Source: JAMQPK01 sp963782595 (GTDB lineage: Bacteria > Acidobacteriota > Vicinamibacteria > Vicinamibacterales > JAMQPK01). Taken from it: a stretch of 64,000 bases of DNA. The translations under genes and the position numbers were made by a program. The notes beneath the pieces are model-generated. The model saw only the letters and a program-made list of their open reading frames with translations. It ran no database searches and was not told the origin of the DNA. Positions 30,541-39,968 of this stretch are shown in pieces (position 1 is the first letter of the stretch; each line of letters opens with the position of its first letter). The stretch spans positions 62,001-126,000 of the forward strand of contig CAWAKJ010000005.1 in assembly GCA_963782595.1 (NCBI GenBank), given 5' to 3'.

Positions 30541-31455
30541 ATGGACGCACAACGCACACTCAAACGAGCCGTATCCTGCGCCGGAATTGGTCTGCATTCC
30601 GGCAAGAAGGTCACGCTGTCGCTCAAGCCGGCGCCCGCCAATCACGGCATCCGGTTCCGGCGGTCCGATCTGGGCGGCCTCGAGATTCCGGCGATCGTCA
30701 GTCACCTTGGCGGGATTCAATACGCGACGGGCCTGTCTCTGCGAGAAGGGTCGGTTGAAACCGTCGAGCACCTCCTGGGTGCGCTCGTCAGTCTGGGCGT
30801 CGATAACGTGACGGTCGAGCTCAACCATCCTGAAGTGCCCATCATGGACGGCAGCGCGGCGCCGTTCATTTATCTGATTCACGAGGCCGGCCTCAAGCGG
30901 CTGGCGGCGCCGAAGCGATTCCTCAAGGTGGTGCGTCCGATTGCCCTCTCGCGCGGCGACAAGCGCATCGCGCTCTATCCGTCCGATCATTTCAAGGTGA
31001 CCTACAGCATCAGCTTCGATCACCCGATGCTGCGGCACCAGACCCGGACGATGCAGATTACCGAAGAGTCGTTCATCGAAGAGATCGCGCCGGCGCGGAC
31101 GTTCGGCTTCCTGAAGGAAGTCGAGATGCTGCGTCAGAACGGCCTGGCGCTCGGCGGCTCGCTCGAGAACGCGATTGTGCTCGGCGAGACGGGCGCGCTC
31201 AACGCGCTGCGCTTCGAAGACGAGTTCGTCCGCCACAAGATTCTCGACGTCATCGGCGACATGGCCCTCGTCGGCTATCCCATCATCGGCCACCTCGTGG
31301 CGCACCGCGGCGGTCACGCCCTGCACACGGCGTTTGCCAGCAAGCTGCTCGAAGAGACCGACGCGTGGCGCCTGGTCGAAGGGCAGTTCGATCCGTCCCA
31401 CGTGGGCGCCCCTGTGACGATACCCGTCAAGAGCTCGCCCAGGCTCGCGAACTAA
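30541..31455 (+). CDS. lpxC: UDP-3-O-acyl-N-acetylglucosamine deacetylase
   Basis: A 304-residue zinc deacetylase, the committed step of lipid A synthesis in the cytoplasm. Zinc ligands are His77 (VETVEHLL), His232 and Asp236 (RHKILDVIGD); the catalytic His259 is in AHRGGHALH. The opening TLKRAVSCAGIGLHSGKKVTLSLKPAP and the MDGSAAPF motif are classic. Length is that of the family. Its presence shows a lipid A outer membrane. Confidence 0.97.
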   Translation: MDAQRTLKRAVSCAGIGLHSGKKVTLSLKPAPANHGIRFRRSDLGGLEIPAIVSHLGGIQYATGLSLREGSVETVEHLLGALVSLGVDNVTVELNHPEVPIMDGSAAPFIYLIHEAGLKRLAAPKRFLKVVRPIALSRGDKRIALYPSDHFKVTYSISFDHPMLRHQTRTMQITEESFIEEIAPARTFGFLKEVEMLRQNGLALGGSLENAIVLGETGALNALRFEDEFVRHKILDVIGDMALVGYPIIGHLVAHRGGHALHTAFASKLLEETDAWRLVEGQFDPSHVGAPVTIPVKSSPRLAN

Positions 31456-31456
31456 G

Positions 31457-31474
31457 GTCCGGCTAAAGCCGGAC
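31457..31474. repeat. REP-A palindrome after lpxC
   Basis: GTCCGGCT and AGCCGGAC arms with a 2-nt AA loop, followed by ACTAC. It starts 2 bp after the lpxC stop and may act as a transcript end or stability element. Confidence 0.75.
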
Positions 31475-31545
31475 ACTACGTACCGCCACGGAGCAAATTC
31501 GGTCGATCGGTATCCAAGTCTATAGGTCCGCCTGCTAATTCCCCC

Positions 31546-31551
31546 TACAAT
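31546..31551 (+). promoter_or_regulatory. -10 box upstream of the alpha-2-macroglobulin gene
   Basis: TACAAT followed by CCGGACCG, 48 bp before the ATG; AAGGAC lies 5 bp before the ATG as ribosome-binding site. No clear -35. Confidence 0.35.
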
Positions 31552-31599
31552 CCGGACCGATACATCGAGGACGGTACTTCCCCCCCAAAAAGGACAGCC

Positions 31600-34500
31600 A
31601 TGAAGCTCTATGCGTGCACACTTGCGGTTTCCTGCGTACTTTTCGCGGGAGTCCCGGTGGGTGCTCAGCAGCGATCTGCCAACCTGACGGTCGTCAGTGC
31701 CGGGCCCGTCGGCGAAACCGGCAGCCTCGAGGAGGCGAACGAAATCCGCATCGTGTTTTCCGAGCCGATGGTTGCGCTCGGGCGGATCCCGAATCCGGTG
31801 ACGGCGCCGTTTGTGACGATGAGCCCTGCCATCCCGGGCGGAACCTTCCGCTGGTCTGGCACGACCATCCTTATTTACACACCCGATCCGAAACGGAAGC
31901 TGCCATTCGCCACCCGCTACACGATCACGGTCGATACGTCGGCGACGGCGACGAGCGGCCGGCGGCTCGCCTCGGCTTACACCTTCACGTTCACGACGCC
32001 CACGGTGAAGGTGCGTCGCGCCGAACCGTTCCGCAGGAACGGCCGCTATGACAGCCCCATGCTGGTGGCGATACGGTTCAATCAGCCGGTCGCGCCGGCC
32101 GAAATCGTTTCGCACCTGGCGCTGACCTTCGAGCCGCATCAGTGGGATATGCCGCAGTTGAGTGACGCCGGACGCGCGCGGTTGCGGACGAACAATCCGC
32201 GGGCGATAGAAAGGTTCGAGGCGAAGGTCGCCGCCGCGACGCGTGCCGCAGGGTCGAACGAGTCCCTCACGTTTGCGCTCGCCGCAAACTGGGATCAAAA
32301 GCGATTCCCGCCGGCGCCAGACCTGGTCGTCATCGAGATCACCTCGCCCGTGCCGCCAGAAAGCTGGATCAGGGCACATATCGATGCGCAGGTGCGGGGG
32401 GTCGAAGGCTCCGCGCTGCCGAGCGTCGCCCAGAGTGTGCGCATCGAGGCCGAGGAGACGTTCTTTGTCGAAGGGTTCGAGTGTCGCAGTGGATGCGATC
32501 CTTCGAACTGGAACGGCCTGCGGCTCCGCGGCGGCGGCATCGACTTTCAACGTCTCCAGTCATCGTTGTCGGTCCGCGACATCACCGATCCCGACATTCA
32601 GCCTCTGCTGAAGCCTTCGAGGCCTCCCAGGAAAGAGATGTGGCAGTACGACTTTCCCACGGCAGTGACGCTCGAGGATGCGGGCTACACCCGCCAGCCG
32701 CCGGCACACACCTATGTCGTGCGCCTCGACGCCGGCCTTGAATCAGCTCGCGATGGGCAGACGCTCGGCTACGACTGGACCGATCTGGTGGAGAACTCGC
32801 ACGAACGGGCGTTTACGAGTTTCGGCGACGGCCACGGCGTCTGGGAAGCGAGCTCCGGCCTCACTCTGCCGTTTTACACACGCAACCTCATCGGCGTGAC
32901 GCAATGGGCGCAGCCGGTTGGCCGCGCCGACCTGATGCGGACGATCGCGAATCTCGATCCGGGATTCAACGCGCTCCCGTCCGGCGCAGGTCTTCAGCGA
33001 ACGCTGCGCACCAAGACAGATGCAATCGAGTCGGCAGGCGTTGACCTGACGCGTGCCGTCAGCGCATCGGGAAAGGGCATTGTGTGGGCCGGCGTGCGAG
33101 AGGGGCAGCCGATCGCGAATTCGCGCAGGCTGACGCGCGAGACCGACAAGTCGACGATCGTGCAGGTGACCAATCTGGGCGTGACAGTGAAATACAGTCC
33201 CCAGAACACACTCGCGTTTGTCACGCGCCTCGACACGGGCGAGCCCGTGCCGGGAGCGAACGTCTCACTCATCAGGCGCGATGGTGCTGTGGCCTGGCAA
33301 AGCACCACGGGAGCTGATGGAGCGGCGATTGGTGGTGCGGCGCCCCGTCTCAGACAGGACTGGTACGAACCGTCTCTCGATTTCATCGTCGTCGCGGAGA
33401 AGGATGGCGATCTCGCCTATACGGGCAACTCGTGGCACGAAGGCATCGCCCCCTGGGATTTCGGCACCTATCCGAATCCACGTGAAGCCGATCCACTTCT
33501 GCGAGGATCGGTGTTCACCGATCGCGGCGTGTATCGGCTGGGCGAAGAGATTCACTTCAAGGCGATTCTGCGATCGGATACGCCGGCCGGCATCAGGCTC
33601 CTGCCCGCGGGCACGGCGGTCGACGTGACCGTGCGCGACAGCCAGGACAGAGAAGTCGACAAACGCACGATCAAGGTGAGCGAATGGAGCAGCGCCGACT
33701 GGACGTTGCGATTGCCGGCCGACGGGGCACTCGGCACGTATCGAATCCAGGCCTCATGGATCGATCAGAAACCCGCAGACGGCGAGGATGCGGTACGAGT
33801 CAATGGAAGCTTTCTGGTCGCCGCTTACCGGCGGCCCGACTTTCGCGTTGACGCGACATTGAGCAGCGACTCGGATGTTGCCGGCGCCAGGCTGACGGGC
33901 GTTGTCACGGCCAAATATCTGTTCGGCGCTTCGATGGGCAAGCGGCCGGTCGATTGGAAAGCGACTCGCGAGGTCATCTGCAGCCCGCCGGACGCCATCC
34001 GGGAACACTTTCCGGATTCGCGCTTCGTGTTTGCGGGCGATTGCGGTGAGAGGCACGGGCCCGAGGAGGTCGGCGGCGACGAGGCCGTGCTCGGCGCGAA
34101 CGGCCAGCTCAGCATGAATTTCGAGACGGCCGCCGATCTCGGACGTCCGTATCGCTATGTCTTCGAAGGCGATGTCGAGGACGTGTCGCGCCAGCGCATC
34201 GCGGGCCGCGCGAGCTTCGTCGTCCATCCGGCGCCCTGGTATGTCGGCGTGATGGTGCCGTCGTATTTCATCGATCAGAAGGCCGGACTCAACTCGTCTA
34301 TCGTCGCGGTTTCCAACGAGGGCAAGGTCGTGTCCGGCGTCCCTGTCGAGATTGCGATTCGACAGATTCAGTGGCACAGCGTGCGGCGCGCCGAAGGCAA
34401 CGGCTTTTACACGTGGGACACGACACGCGAGGAGACACAAATCGGCACGTGGAACGTGACGTCGGGTCCAGAACCTGCTCCGCTGCAGATTCCGTTTCCG

Positions 34501-37413
34501 TCGGGTGGATATTTCGAACTGACGGCCACAGCACGCGATGCAGCCGGGCATCTCACTCGAACGCTCACGAGCTTCTACGTGCTTGGCGAGGGCTACACCG
34601 CCTGGGAGCGGTTCGACCACAACCGCATCACGCTCGTGCCCGAGCGCAACACGTACCGTCCTGGCGATTCGGCGCGAATCATGATTCAGTCGCCGTGGGA
34701 GCGTGCGACGGCGCTTCTCACAACCGAGCGCGAAGGTGTCCGCACACACCGGCAGTTTGCGCTCACCTCGGCGCAGCAATCTGTGACCGTTCCCATCACC
34801 GAAGGCGACATCCCGAATGTGTTTGTGTCGGTGCTGCTCGTCAAGGGCCGGACGAAGGCCGATACGCCGGATGACGGCAGCGATCCGGGCAAGCCGTCGT
34901 TCCGTCTCGGGTACGTCGAGCTGAAGGTGGACGACGGCAGCAAGCGGTTGTCGCTTGCTGTGAGCGCGGACAAGGAAGAGTATCGGCCGGCGAATACAGC
35001 GGCAGTGAAAATCCAGGTCAAGGATTTCCGCGGCAGTCCTGCGTCCAGCGAAGTCACCTTGTGGGCCGTCGATTACGGGGTGTTGTCGCTGACGGCCTTC
35101 AGGACACCCGATGTGTTGCGTTCGGTCTACCTGGAGAAAACGCTGCAGGTTATGAATGTCGACAACCGGCAACGGCTCATCAGCCGCCGGGCCGTGGTGC
35201 CCAAAGGCGAGGACGAGGGCGGCGGCGGCGGCGCCGAGAGCGGCGCCGACGGCGCGATGCGCAAGGACTTTCGCGTGCTCGCCTTCTGGCTCGGATCGAT
35301 GACGACAGATGCCAACGGCATGGCCAGCATCGATGTCAAGCTTCCCGAGTCATTGACGACCTACCGCATCATGGCGGTGGCGGCCGACAAGACGTCGCGG
35401 TTCGGCGCCGCCGACAGCGAAATCCGCATCAACAAGCCGGTGACGCTGAAGCCCGCGTTTCCACGCTTCATGGCCGTCGGCGACACCTCGCACTTCGGGT
35501 CGGTCGTGACGAGTCAGCTGCAGGAGGCGGGAACGGCCATCGTCACCATGAGGAGTCTGGATCCGTCGATTCTGGAAGTGAGGGGCAACGGCAGACAGAT
35601 CGTCCAGATTGCCGGCAACGGTTCGATCGAGGTGAGATTCGACACCATTGCGAAAGCGGTGGGTCCGGCTCGCCTGCAGATGACGGCTCGCCTCGGCGAA
35701 GAAAGTGACGCGTTCGAAGACGTCATCCCCGTCGAAATTCTTGCGTCACCAGAAACCGTCGCGGCGTATGGCGAAGCGCGGCCCGACGCGAAAGAAACGA
35801 TCGTGATGCCGGCCGGCGTCGTTCCTGGATTTGGCGGACTCAACGTCCAGTTGTCGTCAACCGCGCTCGTCGGGCTTGGCGAAGGCGCACGGTATCTCGT
35901 CGAGTATCCGTACGGGTGCGCAGAGCAACAGGGATCGCGCGCGTTCGCGCTGTTGCTCGCCTCGGATCTGGGTGCCGCGTTCAAGCTGCCTGGTATCGAC
36001 GCCGCCGATTTGCGTCGCGTCTCCCAGGACACCATCACGGCACTGAGAAAATTCCAGTGTGGCGACGGCGGGTTTACCTACTGGGCCGGCGACTGTCGAT
36101 TCACATCCGCGTATCTGACGGCGTATCTGCTGCACGTCTTCCATCAGGCGGCTTCACTGAAGTACGACGTCGACAAGGACATGCTGCAGCGCGCCTACGT
36201 CTTTCTCGAAGAGGAGCTGGGAGGCGCCGCGCCGACCGACGATGGCTGGTGGCCTGCGTACACGGCGTGGCAGGCGTTCGCGGTGAAAGTCCTGGTGGAG
36301 GGCGGACGGAACCAGGATTCGCACATCAATCGTCTCTACACGCGCCTCGATCGCATGCCCGTGTTCGCGATGGCGTATCTCCTCGACGCTCTCACGGCGA
36401 AGGGAGAGACGGGACCGCGTCCCGCTGAACTGCAGCGGCGCATCGTGAACGCGATTCTTCCCGAAGGTGGCAGCGCGCATGTCGAGGAATTAAACGACCC
36501 GTACCTGCTCTGGTTCTGGAACTCGAACGTCAACTCGACGGCGATCGCGCTTCGATCGCTGATGCGCGGGTCTGCTGCCGATCATCTCGTGCAGCCGATC
36601 GTGCGCTGGCTGCTGGCGGCGCGCAAGAAAGGCCGGTGGAACAACACCCAGGAGAATGCCCGCGTCATGGAGGCGCTCGTGGCGTACTACAGAAAGTACG
36701 AGAGCGAGATTCCTGACTTCCAGGCTGTGGTGAAATTCTCGGGCGACGACCTCGTGCGCAGCCGGTTCGAAGGCCGTTCTGCCGAGGCGGTGACACGAGA
36801 CGTGCCGATGGCGGCGCTCGCGGCCAAAGCGGCGCCGGGGTCGAAGCGCGAGCTCACCTTCGCGCGAGAGGGTACGGGGACGCTGTTCTACAGCGCTCGA
36901 CTGAGATACGCCTCCAATGAGCTTTACCAGCAGGGGTTCGACAGCGGATTCAGGATCGAGCGGCGGTACGAGCCGTTCCGCGAGAGCGGTCCGGCGGCTC
37001 CGCCGACGCTGTCGTACAAAGCCGGCGATCTCGTCAAAATCACGCTCTCGTTTACGTTGACGAAAGAGCGGCGATACGTCGCGGTGACCGATCCCCTTCC
37101 GGCCGGCTTCGAACCGGTCGAATCGTGGTTTGCCACGACGGCAGCGTCGCTGAAGGGCGAGCAGCAGGAGCGCGAAAAGCAGGGCGACTGGCGAAGCTGG
37201 TTGATGAACGGCGGATTCGATCACATCGAGCGGCACGACGATCGCGTCCAGCTGTTCGCGACCCGGCTCGACGAAGGGCGCCATGAATTTTCGTACATCG
37301 TCCGGGCGACGACCGCGGGCACGTTCCGGACGGCGCCCGCACACGCGGAGGAGATGTACGAGCCCGAAGTGTTCGGCCGCACCGAAACGGCCATTGTTGA
37401 AGTGCAGCGATGA
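31600..37413 (+). CDS. Bacterial alpha-2-macroglobulin family protein
   Basis: A 1937-residue exported protease-trapping protein. Signal peptide 1-22 without a lipobox. MG domains (SGSLEEANEIRIVFSEPM, RGSVFTDRGVYRLGEEIHFKAIL, DSARIMIQSPWERATALLT) lead to the thioester domain, where Cys1440 and Gln1443 in YPYGCAEQQ form the covalent trap; the alpha-alpha toroid follows (QCGDGGFTYWAGD). A C-terminal receptor-like MG domain ends the protein. It protects the periplasm from proteases when peptidoglycan is damaged. The stop overlaps the pbpC start (ATGA), the standard colonisation-factor pairing of this family with PBP1C. Confidence 0.95.
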   Translation: MKLYACTLAVSCVLFAGVPVGAQQRSANLTVVSAGPVGETGSLEEANEIRIVFSEPMVALGRIPNPVTAPFVTMSPAIPGGTFRWSGTTILIYTPDPKRKLPFATRYTITVDTSATATSGRRLASAYTFTFTTPTVKVRRAEPFRRNGRYDSPMLVAIRFNQPVAPAEIVSHLALTFEPHQWDMPQLSDAGRARLRTNNPRAIERFEAKVAAATRAAGSNESLTFALAANWDQKRFPPAPDLVVIEITSPVPPESWIRAHIDAQVRGVEGSALPSVAQSVRIEAEETFFVEGFECRSGCDPSNWNGLRLRGGGIDFQRLQSSLSVRDITDPDIQPLLKPSRPPRKEMWQYDFPTAVTLEDAGYTRQPPAHTYVVRLDAGLESARDGQTLGYDWTDLVENSHERAFTSFGDGHGVWEASSGLTLPFYTRNLIGVTQWAQPVGRADLMRTIANLDPGFNALPSGAGLQRTLRTKTDAIESAGVDLTRAVSASGKGIVWAGVREGQPIANSRRLTRETDKSTIVQVTNLGVTVKYSPQNTLAFVTRLDTGEPVPGANVSLIRRDGAVAWQSTTGADGAAIGGAAPRLRQDWYEPSLDFIVVAEKDGDLAYTGNSWHEGIAPWDFGTYPNPREADPLLRGSVFTDRGVYRLGEEIHFKAILRSDTPAGIRLLPAGTAVDVTVRDSQDREVDKRTIKVSEWSSADWTLRLPADGALGTYRIQASWIDQKPADGEDAVRVNGSFLVAAYRRPDFRVDATLSSDSDVAGARLTGVVTAKYLFGASMGKRPVDWKATREVICSPPDAIREHFPDSRFVFAGDCGERHGPEEVGGDEAVLGANGQLSMNFETAADLGRPYRYVFEGDVEDVSRQRIAGRASFVVHPAPWYVGVMVPSYFIDQKAGLNSSIVAVSNEGKVVSGVPVEIAIRQIQWHSVRRAEGNGFYTWDTTREETQIGTWNVTSGPEPAPLQIPFPSGGYFELTATARDAAGHLTRTLTSFYVLGEGYTAWERFDHNRITLVPERNTYRPGDSARIMIQSPWERATALLTTEREGVRTHRQFALTSAQQSVTVPITEGDIPNVFVSVLLVKGRTKADTPDDGSDPGKPSFRLGYVELKVDDGSKRLSLAVSADKEEYRPANTAAVKIQVKDFRGSPASSEVTLWAVDYGVLSLTAFRTPDVLRSVYLEKTLQVMNVDNRQRLISRRAVVPKGEDEGGGGGAESGADGAMRKDFRVLAFWLGSMTTDANGMASIDVKLPESLTTYRIMAVAADKTSRFGAADSEIRINKPVTLKPAFPRFMAVGDTSHFGSVVTSQLQEAGTAIVTMRSLDPSILEVRGNGRQIVQIAGNGSIEVRFDTIAKAVGPARLQMTARLGEESDAFEDVIPVEILASPETVAAYGEARPDAKETIVMPAGVVPGFGGLNVQLSSTALVGLGEGARYLVEYPYGCAEQQGSRAFALLLASDLGAAFKLPGIDAADLRRVSQDTITALRKFQCGDGGFTYWAGDCRFTSAYLTAYLLHVFHQAASLKYDVDKDMLQRAYVFLEEELGGAAPTDDGWWPAYTAWQAFAVKVLVEGGRNQDSHINRLYTRLDRMPVFAMAYLLDALTAKGETGPRPAELQRRIVNAILPEGGSAHVEELNDPYLLWFWNSNVNSTAIALRSLMRGSAADHLVQPIVRWLLAARKKGRWNNTQENARVMEALVAYYRKYESEIPDFQAVVKFSGDDLVRSRFEGRSAEAVTRDVPMAALAAKAAPGSKRELTFAREGTGTLFYSARLRYASNELYQQGFDSGFRIERRYEPFRESGPAAPPTLSYKAGDLVKITLSFTLTKERRYVAVTDPLPAGFEPVESWFATTAASLKGEQQEREKQGDWRSWLMNGGFDHIERHDDRVQLFATRLDEGRHEFSYIVRATTAGTFRTAPAHAEEMYEPEVFGRTETAIVEVQR

Positions 37414-39818
37414 TGATCTGGCGCTATGTACGTAGGGCGGGTCTTGCACTACAAGACCCGCCCTACAGCCGACGGGCGACGGCATGCGCGTTCGCGGCGG
37501 TCCTTGCGCTATTCGTCTGGCTGCGTGCCGGCCCGCTGCCTCACGGCCTGCTCGAGACGGGGCAGAACCAGTCGACCACTGTGTTCGATCGCAATGGCGA
37601 GGTGCTGTACGAATCGCGGGCGGGCGACGGCACACGCGCTGTGTGGCTCGAGGAGCGTGCGCTTCCAGCCAACCTCGTTTCCGCCACGATAGCGGCGGAA
37701 GATCGCCGGTTCTACCGCCATGCCGGCGTCGATCCGATGGCCATCGTGCGGGCGGCCTGGCGCAACCTGCGGGAAGGTGCCGTCGTCGAAGGTGGATCGA
37801 CGATTACTCAGCAGGTTGCCAAGCTGCTGGTCGCCCGGAAGAACGGAGGCCGGCAGGCACGCGGGTTTTCCGCCAAGATTCGCGAGGCGATCGTCTCGGT
37901 ACGGTTGGAGCACCGCCTGAGCAAGCGCGAGATTCTGACGCTGTATCTGAACCTTGCGCCCTACGGCAATCAAATCCAGGGAGCCGAGAGAGCGAGTCGT
38001 GCCTACTTCGGATCGCCGGCAAGCCTGCTGACGCCTGCACAGGCGGCCTTCGTCGCTGGACTGCCGCAGCGGCCGTCGAGGTTCAACCCGTTCCGCACTC
38101 CCGCTCCTGCCCTGGCACGTCAGCGGCGCGTCATCGACCGAATGGAAGAGCTCGGGCTGTTGAACGCGTCGCAAACTGCAGAAGCAAAAGCAGAGCGCCT
38201 GACGTTCCGCCGCGACGAGTCGACGTTCGTCGCGCCGCATTTCGTAGAAATGGTGCTGTCCGCGTATGACCGTCCGCGCCCGCCGCGAATCGATACGACG
38301 CTGGACGCGGCCCTGCAGCGCGACGTGCAGGGCATCATTCGCAGCCACCGTGCCACGCTCGAAAAGCATCGCGCGCGGAATGTCGCCGTTGTCGTGCTGA
38401 AAAACGATACCGGCGAGTGGCTCGCATGGGAAGGCTCGGGCGACTACCTTGATGCCGAGCACGGCGGCACGATCAACGGACCGCTCGCGCTGCGCCAGCC
38501 CGGCTCGGCGCTCAAGCCCTTCACATACGCCCTGGCGTTCGAAGAGGGCCGCAACCCCGCCACGGTGCTGGCTGATGTTCCCTCTCATTTCCCGACGGCG
38601 GAAGCGGGCGTGGTTTACAGCCCGCGCAACTATGACGGGCGATATCGAGGCCCGCTGCTCGCTCGCCGGGCGCTTGCCGGATCGGAAAATGTGCCTGCCG
38701 TGGCTCTGGCCGCCGACATCGGTGTGCCGAAGCTCGTACGATTTCTCCGCAACGCCGGGTTGTCGACGTTCGACAAAACCGCGTCTCACTATGGTCTCGG
38801 CATCACGCTTGGCAATGCCGAGGTGCAGCTCGCAGAGCTCGCGGCTGCGTACGCCGCGTTTGCGCGCGGCGGGATTCTGCTGCAGCCGGTGGCAGTCCGC
38901 GGCGGAGATCGGACATCGCAGCGATTCATCTCGCCACAATCGGCATTCTGGATTACCGACATCCTGTCGGACGCCGACGCGCGCGAGTACATTTTCGGGC
39001 GCGGCGGGAGCCTCGATTTTCCATTTCCCGTCGCTGCGAAAACGGGAACCTCCGAGGGTTATCACGACAACTGGGCCATCGGCTATACGCGCGACATCAC
39101 GGTCGGCGTCTGGGTGGGAAACTTTGATCGCACGCCGCTGACGAACTCTTCCGGAGTCACCGGCGCAGGACCGATCTTTCATGCCGTGATGCTCGCCGCG
39201 CACAAACGTGTCGGGAGAGAGTCGGCGGCAATGGACGAGGCGCTGGCGACACCGTCAGGCGATATGACTCGCACGTCCATCTGCGCCCTTTCAGGAATGC
39301 GCGCGAACGGATTCTGCCCGGCGCGCATCAACGAATGGCTGCCGGAGGGCGCGACCGAATTGCCGTGCAGCTGGCATCACCTTACCGAAGACGGGGTCAT
39401 CGTCGTGTGGCCGCCGGAGTACCGGCAGTGGGCGCAGGCTCGCGGCCTGCTCCGTGCCCAAGACACAAGTCAGGGCAGAGGGCAGATGGCAGATGGCAGA
39501 GAGCGTGGCGCAAGTCAGGGCAGATGGCAGAGCGCAGATGGCAAAACGGGCAGCATCGCGCAGCTCTCGATTCAAAATCCACCTGAGGGTGCGACCTACC
39601 TGATCGATCCGACGCTGCGCTCGAAATATCAGACGGTTGCGTTGCGCGCGTCAGCCGATCGAGGCGCCAATCGCATCGAATGGTCCGTCAACGGCCAGCC
39701 GGTCGGAGTCTCCGATCCCGACAAACCGCTGCGCTGGGCATTGACCCCGGGATCGCACCGCATCGTGGCCTCTGACGATCGGGGCCGCAGCGCGGAAGCG
39801 ACAATCCTCGTCAAATAA
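37410..39818 (+). CDS. pbpC: Penicillin-binding protein 1C
   Basis: An 802-residue bifunctional peptidoglycan synthase. One membrane helix (~27-45). GT51 domain with catalytic Glu97 (AAEDRRFYRHAGVDP) and GGSTITQQVAK. Transpeptidase domain with Ser366-x-x-Lys369 (QPGSALKPF), SEN motif and KTG (AAKTGTSEGYHDNW). A cysteine-containing BiPBP_C tail (CALSGMRANGFCP, PCSWH) identifies PBP1C. Two repeat-derived segments are translated: the cytoplasmic tail ~8-20 comes from a perfect 15-bp inverted repeat, and ~690-713 (GRGQMADGRERGASQGRWQSADGK) from GGCAGAT heptamers. Overlaps the alpha-2-macroglobulin gene by 4 bp. Confidence 0.95.
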   Translation: MMIWRYVRRAGLALQDPPYSRRATACAFAAVLALFVWLRAGPLPHGLLETGQNQSTTVFDRNGEVLYESRAGDGTRAVWLEERALPANLVSATIAAEDRRFYRHAGVDPMAIVRAAWRNLREGAVVEGGSTITQQVAKLLVARKNGGRQARGFSAKIREAIVSVRLEHRLSKREILTLYLNLAPYGNQIQGAERASRAYFGSPASLLTPAQAAFVAGLPQRPSRFNPFRTPAPALARQRRVIDRMEELGLLNASQTAEAKAERLTFRRDESTFVAPHFVEMVLSAYDRPRPPRIDTTLDAALQRDVQGIIRSHRATLEKHRARNVAVVVLKNDTGEWLAWEGSGDYLDAEHGGTINGPLALRQPGSALKPFTYALAFEEGRNPATVLADVPSHFPTAEAGVVYSPRNYDGRYRGPLLARRALAGSENVPAVALAADIGVPKLVRFLRNAGLSTFDKTASHYGLGITLGNAEVQLAELAAAYAAFARGGILLQPVAVRGGDRTSQRFISPQSAFWITDILSDADAREYIFGRGGSLDFPFPVAAKTGTSEGYHDNWAIGYTRDITVGVWVGNFDRTPLTNSSGVTGAGPIFHAVMLAAHKRVGRESAAMDEALATPSGDMTRTSICALSGMRANGFCPARINEWLPEGATELPCSWHHLTEDGVIVVWPPEYRQWAQARGLLRAQDTSQGRGQMADGRERGASQGRWQSADGKTGSIAQLSIQNPPEGATYLIDPTLRSKYQTVALRASADRGANRIEWSVNGQPVGVSDPDKPLRWALTPGSHRIVASDDRGRSAEATILVK
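37432..37466. repeat. REP-B perfect inverted repeat inside the pbpC start region
   Basis: GTAGGGCGGGTCTTG (37432-37446) and its exact complement (37452-37466) with a 5-nt loop. It starts 22 bp after the pbpC ATG, so the mRNA would fold into a very stable hairpin within the early codons. Confidence 0.88.
39474..39546 (+). repeat. Heptamer tandem repeat, GGCAGAT type, inside pbpC
   Basis: Two blocks of four units (39474-39501 and 39519-39546) of consensus GGCAGAK, separated by 17 bp. Same family as in uvrA. Confidence 0.82.
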
Positions 39819-39968
39819 GATCCGGAAAAATGGTCCTGTATCAAGTTGTATCAGGGCCGTTCCCCTTTCGGTAGTACGACTTACACTGTTTTCTTCAAAT
39901 CAACTCGAATCGACGGTCATACCGTTTTCGGGCCGGCGTCCCGCACTTATTTTCTTTCAGGAGGACGG

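Noticed and set aside
30532..32550. A 672-codon open frame on the minus strand over lpxC and the alpha-2-macroglobulin start
   Set aside because: It spans two well-identified genes and their intergenic promoter and REP element; composition is typical of antisense GC-rich DNA.
33754..35172. A 472-codon minus-strand frame inside the alpha-2-macroglobulin gene
   Set aside because: Antisense shadow of a conserved gene; no start context or domain.
37484..39203. Long alternative frames on both strands within pbpC
   Set aside because: Arg- and Pro-rich shadow frames without motifs; the pbpC frame carries all catalytic residues.
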